64,000 bases of DNA from contig PUFA01000081.1 of the NCBI GenBank assembly GCA_003508835.1, positions 6,138,001 through 6,202,000 of the forward strand, read 5' to 3'. This stretch comes from Eonycteris spelaea (lineage: Eukaryota; Chordata; Mammalia; Chiroptera; Pteropodidae). Under the pieces are notes generated by a model. It saw nothing but the letters and a program-made list of their open reading frames with translations, was not told where the DNA came from and did no database searches. Of the stretch, positions 1 to 11,385 are shown piece by piece; the first letter of the stretch is position 1, and each line of letters begins with the position of its first letter. The translations under genes and the position numbers were made by a program.

Positions 1-905
1 GTTATTTTAAGTCTTTGATACACTTTGAGTGAATTTTTATATATAGTGTGAAGTAGGGTCCAACTTCATTTACTCACATGTGGATAGTCAATTATCCCAG
101 CACCATTTGTTGAAAAGACTATCATCCTTATTGAATTCTCTTGTCATACTTGTCAAAATCAATTGGCCATAAATGTAAGGATTTCTATCTGTACTCTCTA
201 TTCTATTCCATTGGCCTATATGTCTATCATTTTGCCAGTATCATACTCTTCTGATTACTATAGCTTTGTAGCAAAATTTTGAAAGCAGGAAGTGTGAGTC
301 CACCAATTGTGTTTTTCTTTTTCAAGGGTTTTTTGACTATTCTGGGTCCCTTGCATTTCCATATGAATTTTAGAATAAGTTTATCAACTCGTGCAAAGAA
401 GTCAGCTAGGATCCTAATAGAGATTGCATTGAATCTGTAGACCCATTTGGAAAGCATTGTCATCTTAATAATGTTCATGGATCTTTGACCCATGAACACA
501 GGATGTCTCTCCATTTATTTATATCTTCTTCAGTTTCTTTCAATGACATTTTATAGTTTTAGGATATAAGTCTTTTGCTTCTTTTGTTAAATTTATTCCT
601 CGTTTATTCTTTCCGATACTATTATAAGTGAAATTATTTCTTAATTTCATTTTCATATTGTTCATTGCTAGTATAAAAAATACAACTGATTTTGTATCTT
701 GAGCTTTGTACTCTGCAACTTTGCCGAATTCATTTATTTGTTCTAATGGGTTTGTATGTGCATGTGTATGTATGAGTGAATTCCTTAGAATTTTCTATAT
801 ACAAAATCATGTTGTCTGCAGAGTTTTACTTCTTTCTTTCCAATCTAGATGTGTTTTATCTTTTATTTTTCTTTCCTGATTACTTCTAAGTATTAGCTTC
901 TTAAA
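1..905 (-). mobile_element. L1 LINE fragment (end of ORF2)
   Basis: Read on the minus strand, 227-514 encodes a broken piece of the L1 ORF2 C-terminal region, with recognisable blocks such as ILKFIWKCKGPRI and GGLTLPAFK. The plus-strand text also matches the second L1 copy at about 35130-35600 block by block (for example the CACCATTTGTTGAAAAGACT stretch in both). Reading frames are interrupted, so this is a dead 5'-truncated copy. It lies just past the 3' side of OXTR. The right edge is approximate. Confidence 0.88.
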
Positions 906-1502
906 CATTTTAATCCAGGTTTTAATCAGCTGCCTATACCAAATGATCTCACAAGGTAATCCCTGCTTCTAGGGCCACCCTTTGACAAGTTGGTACAAAG
1001 GATTCAGGGATCAGTCCACTCAAAGGCAAACACACTCTGAGGTCAGGAGGATATGAGCACCACCTCCCATCCGTGGTCCCATTACCACACCTATTCCAAG
1101 CTCAGGACGCTAGGCTTCACGCCCAAATGGTCACCAATCCTATACTTGCTACTTTTCATAAGATCCCACAATAAAGGAGAAAAAAAAGATACCAGAGTGA
1201 AGTTACAGGTCCAGAAAATATAAACAACCCATCCAGCAGCCAGGGGCAGCAGTGGGGTCAGGGAAGTGGAGGTACCTGTAGGGGCCCAGAGGAAATCTCG
1301 GGACTGCCTGGTGGCTGAGTCCCCCCACAGAGACCACTCCCCCGGCCCGTGTCAGAATCCCCCCACCCCACTCAAGCTGCCCCAAGGTGTGCAAGGGTGC
1401 AAACTGAAAGGTACCTTATACACATATTTATATAGCCATCAAGGGGCAAACTGTCCATGTCACATAACCCGAGCGGAGGGAGGCAGTCCAGCCCTGGGCC
1501 GG
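906..1502 (-). other. OXTR: OXTR 3'UTR / 3' flank
   Basis: Sequence directly downstream of the OXTR stop codon on the minus strand. It has no coding signal and no repeat I can name. No AATAAA (TTTATT on the plus strand) is visible in this stretch, so the polyadenylation site is not placed. Known mammalian OXTR 3'UTRs are kilobase-sized, so the transcript may run into the L1 fragment on the left or use a variant signal. The 3'UTR assignment rests on position only. Confidence 0.5.
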
Positions 1503-1750
1503 TTACACGGAGGATGGCTGTGAGCAGCTTCTCTGGCTGGAGCTGTGCCGGCTCAGGACAAAGGTGGACGAGTTGCTCTTTTTGCTGACACTCGTCTCTC
1601 CTGGTCGGGAGCCCCTCAGGTAGCTGGAGGAGCAGCAGAGGAAGCGCTGCATGAGCTCCTGGAAGAGGTGGCCTGTGAAGAGCATGTAGATCCAGGGGTT
1701 GCAGCAGCTGTTGAGGCTGGCCAGGAGCATGGCGATGATGAAAGCTGAGG
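1503..1750 (-). CDS. OXTR: Oxytocin receptor, last coding exon (TM7 and C-tail)
   Basis: This exon encodes the end of the oxytocin receptor, a Gq-coupled plasma-membrane GPCR for the nonapeptide oxytocin, acting in uterus, mammary gland and brain. Read on the minus strand it begins right after a good acceptor (pyrimidine-rich stretch, then CCCCTGCAG) with CC TCA GCT TTC, giving (A)SAFII. TM7 follows, with the NPWIY (NPxxY class) motif, then helix 8 and the paired cysteines FLCCSSS, a likely palmitoylation site. The C-tail is rich in Ser/Thr (KKSNSST, SSSQRSCSQPS), the usual GRK/arrestin phosphorylation region, and ends at TAA (1503-1505). Splice phase matches the donor at 17134. With the other exon the protein is about 388 residues, against 389 in human. 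The family call is secure; splice joining is inferred from phase and GT-AG signals. Confidence 0.97.
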
Positions 1751-2099
1751 CTGCAGGGGGTGGGAAGAAAGGAGAACAGGGCATCACCACTAGAGCACTA
1801 ACCATCGTTTGCTGAGATCAGCCTTTTCCAGGAACCTGGTGCTGGGTCACAAATGGAGTGCGGAAGAGGCGAAGTCTGTCTTCCTTACACATCCTTGCTT
1901 TGGTTGTGCACTCAGCCTGCCCTGGAATGCTCCTTGTCCTTTCTCATCAAACACTTCCCCACTGCGTGCTTCCATCGGCAGGAGCTGTCCTTCTCGTGGC
2001 CACCTGTTCATTCATGACTCACCCAGCAAATGTCAAGTGCCTACTGTTCAGGGTGCAGAGTCTGGAAGCTGTGTTCCAGTCCCATTGGGGACAAATGAC

Positions 2100-2235
2100 T
2101 TTAACTGCCCCCCAAACTACTGTTTCCTAATCTCTAAATGGGGATAACAAGAGTATTCAAACCTCACAGGAATGCTGCAAGGATTAAAGAGTGCCCGGGC
2201 CACAGTAAGTGCTCGATACATGGTGGCTGCCAGGC
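2100..2235 (+). repeat. MIR SINE fragment
   Basis: Contains the MIR landmarks in order: TTTCCTAATCTCTAAATGGGG, then CAAGGATTAAAGAGTG, then the tail ACAGTAAGTGCTCGATACATG. Old and diverged, within the OXTR intron. Confidence 0.75.
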
Positions 2236-3049
2236 ACCAGGCTAAGCACTGGGGGCGCAAAAATAAAATGAGGTGGGCAGACGGGGTTCAGGTGTGCACA
2301 CCGAGGAGGGTGTGTGACTCTGAGAGCAAATCCCAGCATCTGAGCTACGCCTGAAGGGTGCTCATGAATTTTCTGGGCAGAGAAGTGAGGAAGGGAGCTC
2401 CAGGCAGCAGGAACGACACAGGCAAAGGCATGGTGGCAAGAAAGTGGAGGCTGCCAGCTGAGACACTGAACGCGCTTCTGTGAAGGCGCCCCGCAGAGCA
2501 CTGCCTTGGCACGACAGCGGACTCACAAAGGAAAAAAAATGACGCCAAAATGCTATGAAGCACTGTGGAGAAGCCATTATCCTGAGAATTCACTGAGTTT
2601 CAAGCAGAATTAATGATCAGAAGTCAACTTCCTGGCATTGCTTGTCACAAATTTAAGCCTCAAGAGGGAAGAAAATTCCTAACCTGAAAAACTTGTGAGT
2701 AGAAGGAAACAAAAAAAAAAAATCTGGGTTTTTTTCAATGGACAAATCTGACAAACTGCAGACATCGCCCACCCACAAAAAAGTGCAGGCAACACCTCCA
2801 GAAACCCAAAGAAAACAAAACACGCAAGAACTCTGTTCACGACCACATTCTCAGGAGGGAAGAAGGCAACAGCATGAAGGCTCGGAAAATCCGTAAGTCT
2901 TCGTCTTTTCTGCAAAAAAAAGTTTTCAAAAAATAACTCCTGCCATAAAGCTAAATCCAGGAAAGGACTGCTCGTGGGGGATGCACCATCAGTGCGGAGC
3001 ACAGTCTCCTCGCACCAAAGAAAGAAGGGCGGTTGTTCAGAAAGGAATT

Positions 3050-3225
3050 CAGTGCATCTCAAAGTGGGTCCCCAGATCACCTGGGAACGCGTTAGAAATG
3101 AAGGTTCTCAGGCTCTCCCCTAGAATTACTGAATCACAATCCTGGGGGCAAGGTTCAGCGATTTGTTGTAAATAACGGAATCCCTCCAGGGGATTCTGAA
3201 GAACAGGCAAATTTGAAAACCACTG
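3050..3225 (+). mobile_element. MER5-type hAT element
   Basis: Starts CAGTGCATCTCAAAGTGGG and ends TTTGAAAACCACTG, the imperfect terminal inverted repeats of MER5 elements. Internal hallmarks are ATCACCTGGGAACGCGTTAG and ACTGAATCACAATCCTGGGG. Non-autonomous; a clear 8-bp target duplication is not retained. Confidence 0.8.
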
Positions 3226-3883
3226 TTCTAATTACTCGGTGCACCAGGAACCAAAGAGAACTACAACAAACCCCAAGAAATCAAAAATTTTGCAAAAGAG
3301 AAAGCTTAGAAAGCCAAGGAGGGAAATCTAATCCTTAGACTAAATTAATTTAAAAAAAAAAAGAGAAGAAGAAGGAAGGAGGATTAAAAGGCAATTAAAT
3401 TCTTCACTCTCTATATAAAAGAATGAAAAAAGTTGCTTTGAATTGGATGGGTAGGAAGAAGATGAATTTAAGTTTAGAAATTCTGGTGAAATATCACCAA
3501 GAATAGGATGTGTTCAACATCATAATTAAACATATAAAATGAAAGAGGCACAATCAAAACATAAAAATCAGAATTTAAAAAGGCATGTAAAAGTAAACTA
3601 TCAGACACAAAGGGGAAATGCAGGTGTGTAAGGCTGTGAAAAGGAATAGCAGGAAGATGCAGGAATGAAGTTCACTCTTGGACAGAAAGGCACCGTGTTT
3701 TACCCGGCTATGTAGAGTTATATGGTGTAATCTTAGCTGTTGATTTAAGTCACACTTTTTACAATGATTTATCTTATTTAAAATAAAACTTTAAAAAAAT
3801 CTACAGCAACATCAACAAAAAAGTAAATTCCCTAGAGTCCAGCCAGCCGGGATGGAAGGAGACGGGGCCTTGGCCAGCCTCTC

Positions 3884-3902
3884 TGCCCCCACCTGGTGGC
3901 CA
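3884..3902 (-). promoter_or_regulatory. Candidate CTCF binding site in OXTR intron
   Basis: The minus strand reads TGGCCACCAGGTGGGGGCA, which agrees with the classical CTCF core TGGCCACCAGGGGGCGCTA at about 15 of 19 positions, including the CCACCAGG block. The C expected at position 15 is G here. It is a sequence match only; occupancy is not known. Confidence 0.4.
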
Positions 3903-4924
3903 CAGACATGAATGACTGGCCTGGCCTGGCTCCTAGGGGACGGAGCCCTCTCTAAGCTGAACCTGCTCAAATCAAGTTTCCAGGGCTAAGGCCACATTTG
4001 GACTTTTTTTGGGGCGGGGGGGGGAGTGCAAATATCTTAAGTATCCAAGACATGAATCCACAGCAGTGGCATTTCAAGCCATCTGCCGGAAGGAGAGCTA
4101 TTTGAGAATAAAAAACAGGGGCTATGGAGGACATGTCAAAGGGCGGCAGGAATACAAACACACGAGTGAGACTGTCCAAGAGCATTCAGGGACTTCCAGG
4201 GTTGGGGAAGGGAAGTTTCACAGGAGAAGAGAGCCAAGGTGAGGAGGATCTTGAATCCAGGCTGAATCTGAACTTTAATCTACAGGCAATGGGGAGCCAT
4301 TAATGGTTTCTAAGCAGACAAGTGACTGCACCGCACCTGCTCTCTGCACTTACTGTATCTTGTTTAGGTCACAATGCTGCCCCTTCTGGTGGCTAAAAAG
4401 GCTTCACAGGATTGCAGAGGAGCAAGAACAGAATACAGCATGGAAAATATTGTCCTTGCATTTCACAATGACGTTTCCAGGGAACACACAAAAATGCCCA
4501 TTGCAACTACAGCTCGAGCTTGCACAGAACAGGAAAGCTTTCAAAGCACTGTATCCTCATTTTATAGATGAGGAAAGTGAGAAAAGTGAAGCTTCCCCAT
4601 AGCGTGACACAGTAAGTCACTCTTTGTTCCTACCTGAAAGTAATAAAATCTGATTCCTCTTGAAACCAGGGCAATATTCACATACGTTGGGTTGGTTCCA
4701 ACCAGCCAATCCTCTCAGTCCCAATGCAAAGACACAGGCTGGCCCTGCAATTGCCCTCATGGTGTGATCTGAGGGACAGAGTCAAAGAATAACTTCCCTG
4801 CTCCTCTCAGAAGCTAAGCACTGCCCATTCCCCAGGGATGGTCTTTTAAAATCCAAGTGTACCTGGGAGGAGAAGCATATTGCCTCCTATTAGATCACCA
4901 TCCTTCTCAGCACAAGTGTCTCCT

Positions 4925-5157
4925 GGTCCAGACCACGGGCCAATTAACTACAGCCCAAGGGCCAAATCCCGCCTACAGCTTATTTGTGTAAATAAAGTTT
5001 TATCGGAACACAGTTAGATCCATTTGTTCACAATTGTCTGAGGCAGCTTTTGCACTACAAGGGCAAAGGCTGAGTAGTGTTATAGAGAACTTATACTCCG
5101 CAAGCCTAAATTATTTACTGTTTGGCCTTTTACAGAAAAAGTTAGCCAATCCTTGAT
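4925..5157 (+). mobile_element. hAT-type non-autonomous DNA element (MER family)
   Basis: Contains blocks typical of a well-known mammalian MER repeat: GGGCCAAATCCCGCCTACAG, AATAAAGTTTTATCGGAACA, and near the end ATTATTTACTGTTTGGCCTT and ACAGAAAAAGTTAGCCAAT. The 3' part of the same family recurs at about 46085-46170. I do not assign the exact family name. Confidence 0.65.
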
Positions 5158-5284
5158 GCTTATAGGAGATGCAGATTTTTGAAAGCGTGGGAAAGGGCTT
5201 GGGAAGGGGAGGGACAGACCCACAAGGCAAGCTTAGCCTACTTCTCCCCACATTACCAGGAGCAAAACTTTACTCTCAAGTTAC

Positions 5285-5515
5285 CCAGTCCTGGTACAAA
5301 TCCTAGCTCTGCCACTTTGCACCTGCGTGTTCATGGTCAAATCACCTAATCTCTCTTAACCTCAGTTTCTCCATCTGTGAAACGGGAATAATAAAAAGAA
5401 CATCTTTACAGAAGTGTTGCCACATTTAATTAGACCGTATACCAGGTACTCACCGTGGCTCCTGGCATTCGATCACAGTAAACACTTAATAAAGCTTAGC
5501 TATTGTCATTCTTAC
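5285..5515 (+). repeat. MIR SINE, nearly complete
   Basis: Ordered MIR landmarks: AAATCCTAGCTCTGCCACTT, the core GTCAAATCACCTAATCTCTC, CTCAGTTTCTCCATCTGTGA, and the tail CACAGTAAACACTTAATAAA. Lies within the OXTR intron. Confidence 0.85.
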
Positions 5516-6680
5516 TACAATGATGTGTATGTGCTCAATAAATGTTACTTTTCTTACTAATAACAGAATTAGCACTGACACGTGTGAAACAATGGGGAGA
5601 GGCTGTTCCCTGGGCTGGGATGCATCTGAGGCAGCCTGGGGCAGGGGTAGGGGGACATAGGACACAGGACCCATTGGCTGAGCTTCTGAAAGCTGCACCA
5701 CCATATGACAGTGTTTGTCCAGGGTGGCTCCTGGGCTAGACTGCATGGCCCAGAAGGTCAGCTTATACATAGATTTTCATGCTGCCTCCAAAGACCCCAC
5801 CATCCATGCAGCCTGAAGAGCTGATCTACCCTTCTTAGCCAGCTTGTAATTTTTTGATAGGTTTAAACAGACGGAAACAATGGGCCATCCTGGGGAGGGC
5901 AAAGGGGATGCCTGGGCTTCAGGAAGTCAAAGGTGGGGTGAAACAATGTACTTGCATTGGATAAGAATGCTCTTGGCTTATTCCACGTTATTTGGGGTCC
6001 TGTGACTATCTAATGCTGCCCTTCAGATTTCAGTGCCACCAGCTATTTGAGCTCATACACGAGCCTGGACATCCCAGCTGGGAGGAGCTGCTGACTCTCC
6101 ACACTGTGCAACTGTCCCCTCTCCTTTCTGCTCACCTGCATTCCTGCTGGAAGTTCCAGGGCCACGCCACCCTCCTGGTTCTTGGACACCAAAATCCTCA
6201 CGGTGTTGTCTTTTTTTAACACTCACCCACCCACTGGGTACCTGCTCATCTGTCACTGACTGAAAAGGTGAATTAGAGTGGCACTGCCTCAAGTTGAGTC
6301 CAGCAGGTCTGCAGTGGATACTGTGGTGGCTGCACCCAAGTTCCCTTTAGGACTCAGGCGCTCACTCCCCAGCTACCAGAGAGCCGGATATGAGTGCTCA
6401 CAGCTGAGTTTCTCTCAGGGCACGCCTTTGACCCAAGGCAGCCACACACAATGACTGCTCCATGCAGAGGGACATAGGCCGCTCCTTTGCTTTAATCCAG
6501 GGTAATCCTGGACCTTTCTTTGAAGGGTCATCCTCACACCTAAACACCACATGAGACTGGCCTCAGGCCACACTTTCCACAAAGCAGAACAATGGTGATA
6601 TCAGTGCAGAGAGGAGGATCTGTAAATCAAAATTCATCTCATTCCTACGAGAAAGGTGTGGTCTGCAGCCAGCACCTTCT

Positions 6681-6705
6681 GGGGGGGGGAGGGGGGGGGG
6701 GGGGG
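6681..6705 (+). repeat. Poly-G run
   Basis: Twenty-five bases that are all G except one A (nine G, A, fifteen G). It could fold as a G-quadruplex in DNA on the plus strand; the OXTR pre-mRNA would carry the C-rich complement. Long G runs are also prone to sequencing length error. Confidence 0.9.
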
Positions 6706-6744
6706 CTGGAGCCATTCACAGTGGAGCACAGGCTCAAAGCAGAA

Positions 6745-6915
6745 CCCTGGGTCTGAATCCCCTGCCCACCTAATCATTCTCTGAGCCACGTCGTCTGCCT
6801 GAGCCTTAATATCTTTATCTATAAAATGAAGGGAACATTCACAAGCACTTGAAGAAAATTGAAAACGAAAACCACATAAAGAGCTTTGTGAATGGCAAAG
6901 TGTTTATTCAAGGGA
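6745..6915 (+). repeat. MIR SINE fragment
   Basis: Contains GGGTCTGAATCCCCTGCCC, then TTTATCTATAAAATGAAGGG, then a diverged tail. OXTR intron. Confidence 0.7.
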
Positions 6916-8619
6916 TTGGCATTATTATTATTAATGAATATGAGACATGATCAACTGCATAATTTTTTAAAGCTCAAAGTCTGGAGACTCCCTCTCCCCC
7001 CACCCCCCGGTCAATTAAAGAAATTGTCCTTTGCCCTTTTCTCCATGACTTAAAATCAAAGAAAAATAAATAAAAGCTCAGAGCCCTGGGATTGGGTTAT
7101 GTGACACCAAAGGAACTCTAGACAGTCCATTTTTGGAAAACTTACTCTGCCAGTGACGTACAAAACCCAAAAGGGAAAGTGGTGGCAACCCTGGAAAGGG
7201 CAGGAGTCCAAAGTCTCCACAGGGAGGGTCCATTCTAATCATATCTCCTCCTCTCACTCCCCCATGAAAAGAACACTTTTCCCTCAGGATGAGCCCCAGA
7301 GTGCCTGTGTATGACTCTCTCCGATGCCTGCCCAGAAGGGAGGGCGAGTGGGAGGCTCTGGTCCAGGGATTGGCCCTCACACCTGACAGGCCTGAAGCTC
7401 TGGGCATTTCTCAGGGAAGGAGGAAGAGGAAATGAGATGTTCACGCACCTTTTCATGCTACTTTATGTGGCGCCAGCCACTGAGCAGGCCCTAGGGATTT
7501 ACAAACACAAGTTGGAAAGAGAGAAGCACAAGACAGGTACTCTATTAAACAAGGAGTTGCAGCATTTGGGGGAGGGGCTGGTGGGCTGAAGCTGGGGAAC
7601 ATGGGTGATCTTCAAGGGGGTACTCCTACATGCCAAGCAGCGGACACGAGCAGAAATGGCCACCCGCCAAAAGAAGATGTCTCCTGCTGGGCAGTCTTAC
7701 CTCCCAGAAGACAGAAGCAACTGTTATTTCTCCTTAGCACTGTGATTCATGGAGGGGTGAGTGGCAGAGAGCCACTCCAGGAAGGTATGCCCAAGCCGTC
7801 CACCCGCCTACAGCCCTGGCTTTACTCAAGCTTCAAGAACCCTGTTCGGATTTCCCAGCATTCCCTCCACTCAAATTTCCCGGCACTCTTCTGTCACCCA
7901 AGGCCCAAATTAGCCCAGGACAGCTGACGTGCAGCTGTCCAAGGCCTCTGGGCTGTGCTGTTCATGAGGCGTTTCTCATACAATTCAAAGACATAGAGAG
8001 CATCTGACATGTCTCATCTGAATCGAATCAAGCTCATCAACTTTTATAAGAGGCCCTCACTCTTGAACCAATCATTAGTTCAAGACCTTTTCACCTCCCC
8101 CAAATCAGCAACCCCCCACCCGCTACCACCAGGGAATCAGGGATTCAGGTCTAAGTCCCTTATTCCCATTGGGGCTATGTAGAAATTTGGGAATCGTGGT
8201 CTAAGGAAGTCCTTTTTCTTTTTTTTAATGTTCACATATATAAAGATTAAGTGCTAATATGGATTACAGAGTGCCTTCTTTGGAAATAAACCCGTACTTT
8301 TACAACATTGGAATTGTTCTAAGAATCACAAGTGTATGATCACCCCACGTATCATAAGTTGGGATTAACAGCCAAATCTGTAGGCTACAGAGTGCTAAAT
8401 GGGCTTCTATTATGTCACTGCTCAAATCTAGGGGACATTTTGGGCTGGAACCAAGGAAAACCACATTCTGGAAGCAGAAGAGCCGGGATCTTTTTTGCAA
8501 ATGACCAGCCCTCCTGTACTCTGTGGGGATGACAGGGCCCTGCAGCCAATTTGGGCCATATGTGTAAAGGCAAACTGCACATTTTAGACAAAAAGATAAG
8601 GTGTTAAAGACTTACTACT

Positions 8620-8790
8620 CAACGTGAAATTAGTCAGTGGGCCAGATGCATGCACACTACATAGGTATCACCTAGGTGCTTGTTAAAAACGCAAACTCTC
8701 GGGACCTCGCACGGACCCTCCGAATTAGCATTTTAACAAAGCCCCCACATGATTTGTGCATGCACGGAAGTTTGAGAAGTATCCTTCCAA
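8620..8790 (+). mobile_element. MER5-type hAT element
   Basis: Internal blocks GTATCACCTAGGTGCTTGTT, GAATTAGCATTTTAACAAAG and the closing CGGAAGTTTGAGAAGTAT match the MER5 group. Ends are degraded and boundaries approximate. Confidence 0.7.
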
Positions 8791-8859
8791 TAGGGGAAAA
8801 GATAATAAAGTAACTGTCCAATGATCTCAATATGAAATATATATCTGCTTCTTTGCATA

Positions 8860-9095
8860 GCCAACTCCTCCTCATCCTTCAAAACCCTTTTCAAATGTTA
8901 CTTCCTCTCTGAAGCCCTCCTGATTTTTTTTCCCAGACAGAATCGAATGAATCCCTCCTGCTGCATTCACAGTACTTGATAAATAACTCTCTAACAGCAC
9001 CTTCCCTTCACATTGTCATTATTTATGTTTACAGCCTATAGCTGGGGACTGAGTCTCATTTGTGGCTCTGTCCCTGGCTAGCAGAGACTGGAAAG
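8860..9095 (-). mobile_element. L2 LINE 3' end
   Basis: TTCAAAACCCTTTTCAAATG, CTTCCTCTCTGAAGCCCTCC and the later GGGGACTGAGTCTCATTTGT pattern are typical of L2 3' ends read in antisense orientation. Ancient and diverged; boundaries approximate. Confidence 0.65.
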
Positions 9096-9779
9096 TAGGA
9101 AGAGGTATTGAATTGAACTGAAGCATGAAATTAGTAGACAGAAGTCCTGATAAATCAGCCACCTCTTACTGGCACATTGGAAAAGCAAAAAGATAATTTC
9201 CTTGCTTGATGACAAGAAATGGCCTTTTAATAAGACGACTGGACTCAAATACAATTCACTCCAGGAAAATTAAGTTCACACTCAGATATCGAGATCAGGC
9301 AGAAAGAGAAATAAACAGAATGAGCAAGAGTGACCACTACAGTGTGAGGCGTGGGCTTGAAGGGCAGAGGTCCGTGGTACTTGAGCATCTGGCAAATGGG
9401 TAGGAAGCGCCAGCTCCCGGTGGAGCACAAAGGCAGGCTCTGCCAGAGGCCAGGAATCAGGATCACAGAAACCCCAGGCTGGGACACTGAAGACCACCTG
9501 GTTATTCTCTGCTCCCGCACACCACTCATGCAAGGGTTCCCTTGGGTTTCCAAGACCCAGAGCTAGAACCTCCTCACCTCGTCTCCTGCTGTCTCCTCCA
9601 GGTGAGGCCTTAGTTTCTCTTTACCTCTTGACACTCTGGTTCCCAGCATCATTGGGCTTGCCACCACTCTTCAACCGAAACTGCAGGGCCTCTGCTAAAA
9701 TGCTGTTCCTGAGCTCGAAGCAATTCTCTCCCCCTCAACTGCACTGACTTACCCCAGGACCCTGACCCATCTTGAAATT

Positions 9780-9850
9780 TCTCTCTTTTTAAAGCAAACA
9801 TTTATTGAACATTTACTATATGCCAGGCACTGTGCCACTGGCACAGTCCA
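9780..9850 (+). repeat. Short old repeat fragment (mammalian-wide)
   Basis: The string TTTATTGAACATTTACTATA followed by TGCCAGGCACTGTGCCACTG is a common start of an ancient mammalian interspersed repeat, also seen in longer form around 31.2 and 40.5 kb. The rest of the element is not recognisable here. Confidence 0.5.
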
Positions 9851-10616
9851 CCCCCTCCCCACTTTAAACTCTATTTCTTACCCCAGAAAACTGAGCTCCA
9901 GCAGTTTTAGTCAACAGCATCTAGGATCACTGCTGCCACTCCATCGGGCTACACCTTGGGACATAAGACCCAACATCAGCCTGGAGAATATGGGGGTGTC
10001 CCTCCCAGAGGTATGTAGATGTACCCAGAATTTGGTGACCAATCTTGGTCTGACTCTCCCACATTTATGAATAAGCCAGCCATAGGCCACAGGGAGGGTG
10101 AAGGCCTGGGGAGGGCTCCTTGCAAACTATCTTCACCAGAAGATTGACAGATCAAAGCAGAGGTTATGTGACAAAACTCTCCAGAGGCACTGAATAGCTG
10201 TTTATAGAATGAATGCATTGGCATTCAGAGGAGGAAGGTGACCCCAGCTGGGGGAAACAGAGAGGGTTTCATGAAAGAGGCCCATGGATGAGGTTCCAGG
10301 TCTCACTGTTCATGTCATTCCTGCACAGCTCCTGGGAGCATCTTCCTCACTATCCATGAGGTAAATAGCAGCCCCTGGAGTTGTGTATTAGACTTGGGCT
10401 CGAAGGATGGGTCTCCACAGGAGAGACTGGGGTGGGCACTTCCACAGTGAAAACAGTGTCGGCATGGGCACAAAGCAAAAGGACCTTGTGGGAAGTGGCA
10501 AGTCAGCGGGCCTGGCAGGGGACACAAGGCAGGCTGCCCAAACCCAAGGCAGAGGTGACAAGGGCCACTCATCTGTTGGACATTAGTTCAGGTCAGGCCC
10601 ATACATGGGTCTAAAC

Positions 10617-10844
10617 CAGTGCTTCTCAACCAGGGGCGACTTTGCCCCTTAGGGGACAGCAGGCAATGTCTGGAGACGTTTTGGTGGTCACGACTGATGG
10701 GGAGGTACTGGTGGCATCTAGTAGGTAGGACCAGGGATGCTACTAAATAGCCTACAATGCACAGGACAGCTGACCCTTCCCATGCCACACTCAAAAAAAG
10801 ATTATCTGGCCTAAAATGTCAACAGTGCCAAAATCAAAAAACTG
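10617..10844 (+). mobile_element. MER20 DNA transposon in OXTR intron, with TSD
   Basis: A nearly complete MER20, a eutherian hAT-Charlie non-autonomous element. It starts CAGTGCTTCTCAACCAGGGG and continues with GGCAATGTCTGGAGACGTTT, GGTGGCATCTAGTAGGTAG, CCTACAATGCACAGGACAG and AGATTATCTGGCCTAAAATG. It ends in ACTG at 10844. The eight bases on each side (GTCTAAAC at 10609-10616, CTCTAAAC at 10845-10852) agree at 7 of 8 positions, the length expected for a hAT target-site duplication. MER20 copies have been reported to act as hormone-responsive regulatory elements in endometrial cells, which is notable inside OXTR; activity of this copy is not shown. Confidence 0.9.
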
Positions 10845-11174
10845 CTCTAAACCAAGGAGTTAACGGAAGGGAAGGACCAACATGAGAGGTGGTGCAGTTA
10901 AGACTGTAGGGTCAGCGGACAACAGGGGAAGTCAAGGGACACAGGCTCTGAGCCCAGAGTGCTGAGAGGGCAGTGTCATTAGCAACCGTGTTGCTTGGGT
11001 GTTGTGAGAAAGAGCCCAGGAGTCAGGATGTTTGAGCTACAGGAGGGGGTGCTGGGCTCTGGGACAGTGGGTCTGGGGCAGGGCCAGGAATCAGCTTTTT
11101 AACAAAAGGCCAGGAGATATGGATGCCAAGAGAGGCGGACCACCTTGAAAATGCTGGCCGGGGGACAGAGAGGC

Positions 11175-11385
11175 AGTGCAGTCTAGCAGTCTCGACATGA
11201 GATGACTGGGTCCAAATCCCAGCTCCACCACTTACTCAGCGAGCTCTTGAGCAGGACATGCTTCCCTGAGCTTCAGTTTCCTCGCCTGTAAAATGGGGAT
11301 AATGCTCCCTTCCATTGCTGTGTTTGAGTGAGGATGAGATGGGGCCAGGCAGAGGGTCTGGCACTCAACCAGGGGTGGTACTGTA
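11175..11385 (+). repeat. MIR SINE, nearly complete
   Basis: Landmarks in order: GGGTCCAAATCCCAGCTCCA, CCACTTACTCAGCGAGCTCT, CAGTTTCCTCGCCTGTAAAA, ATGGGGATAATG, and a tail ending near GTCTGGCACTCAACCAGG. Confidence 0.85.

Noticed and set aside
227..514. Intact L1 ORF2 protein
   Set aside because: Only a 95-codon remnant of the C-terminal region; the rest of the copy is broken.
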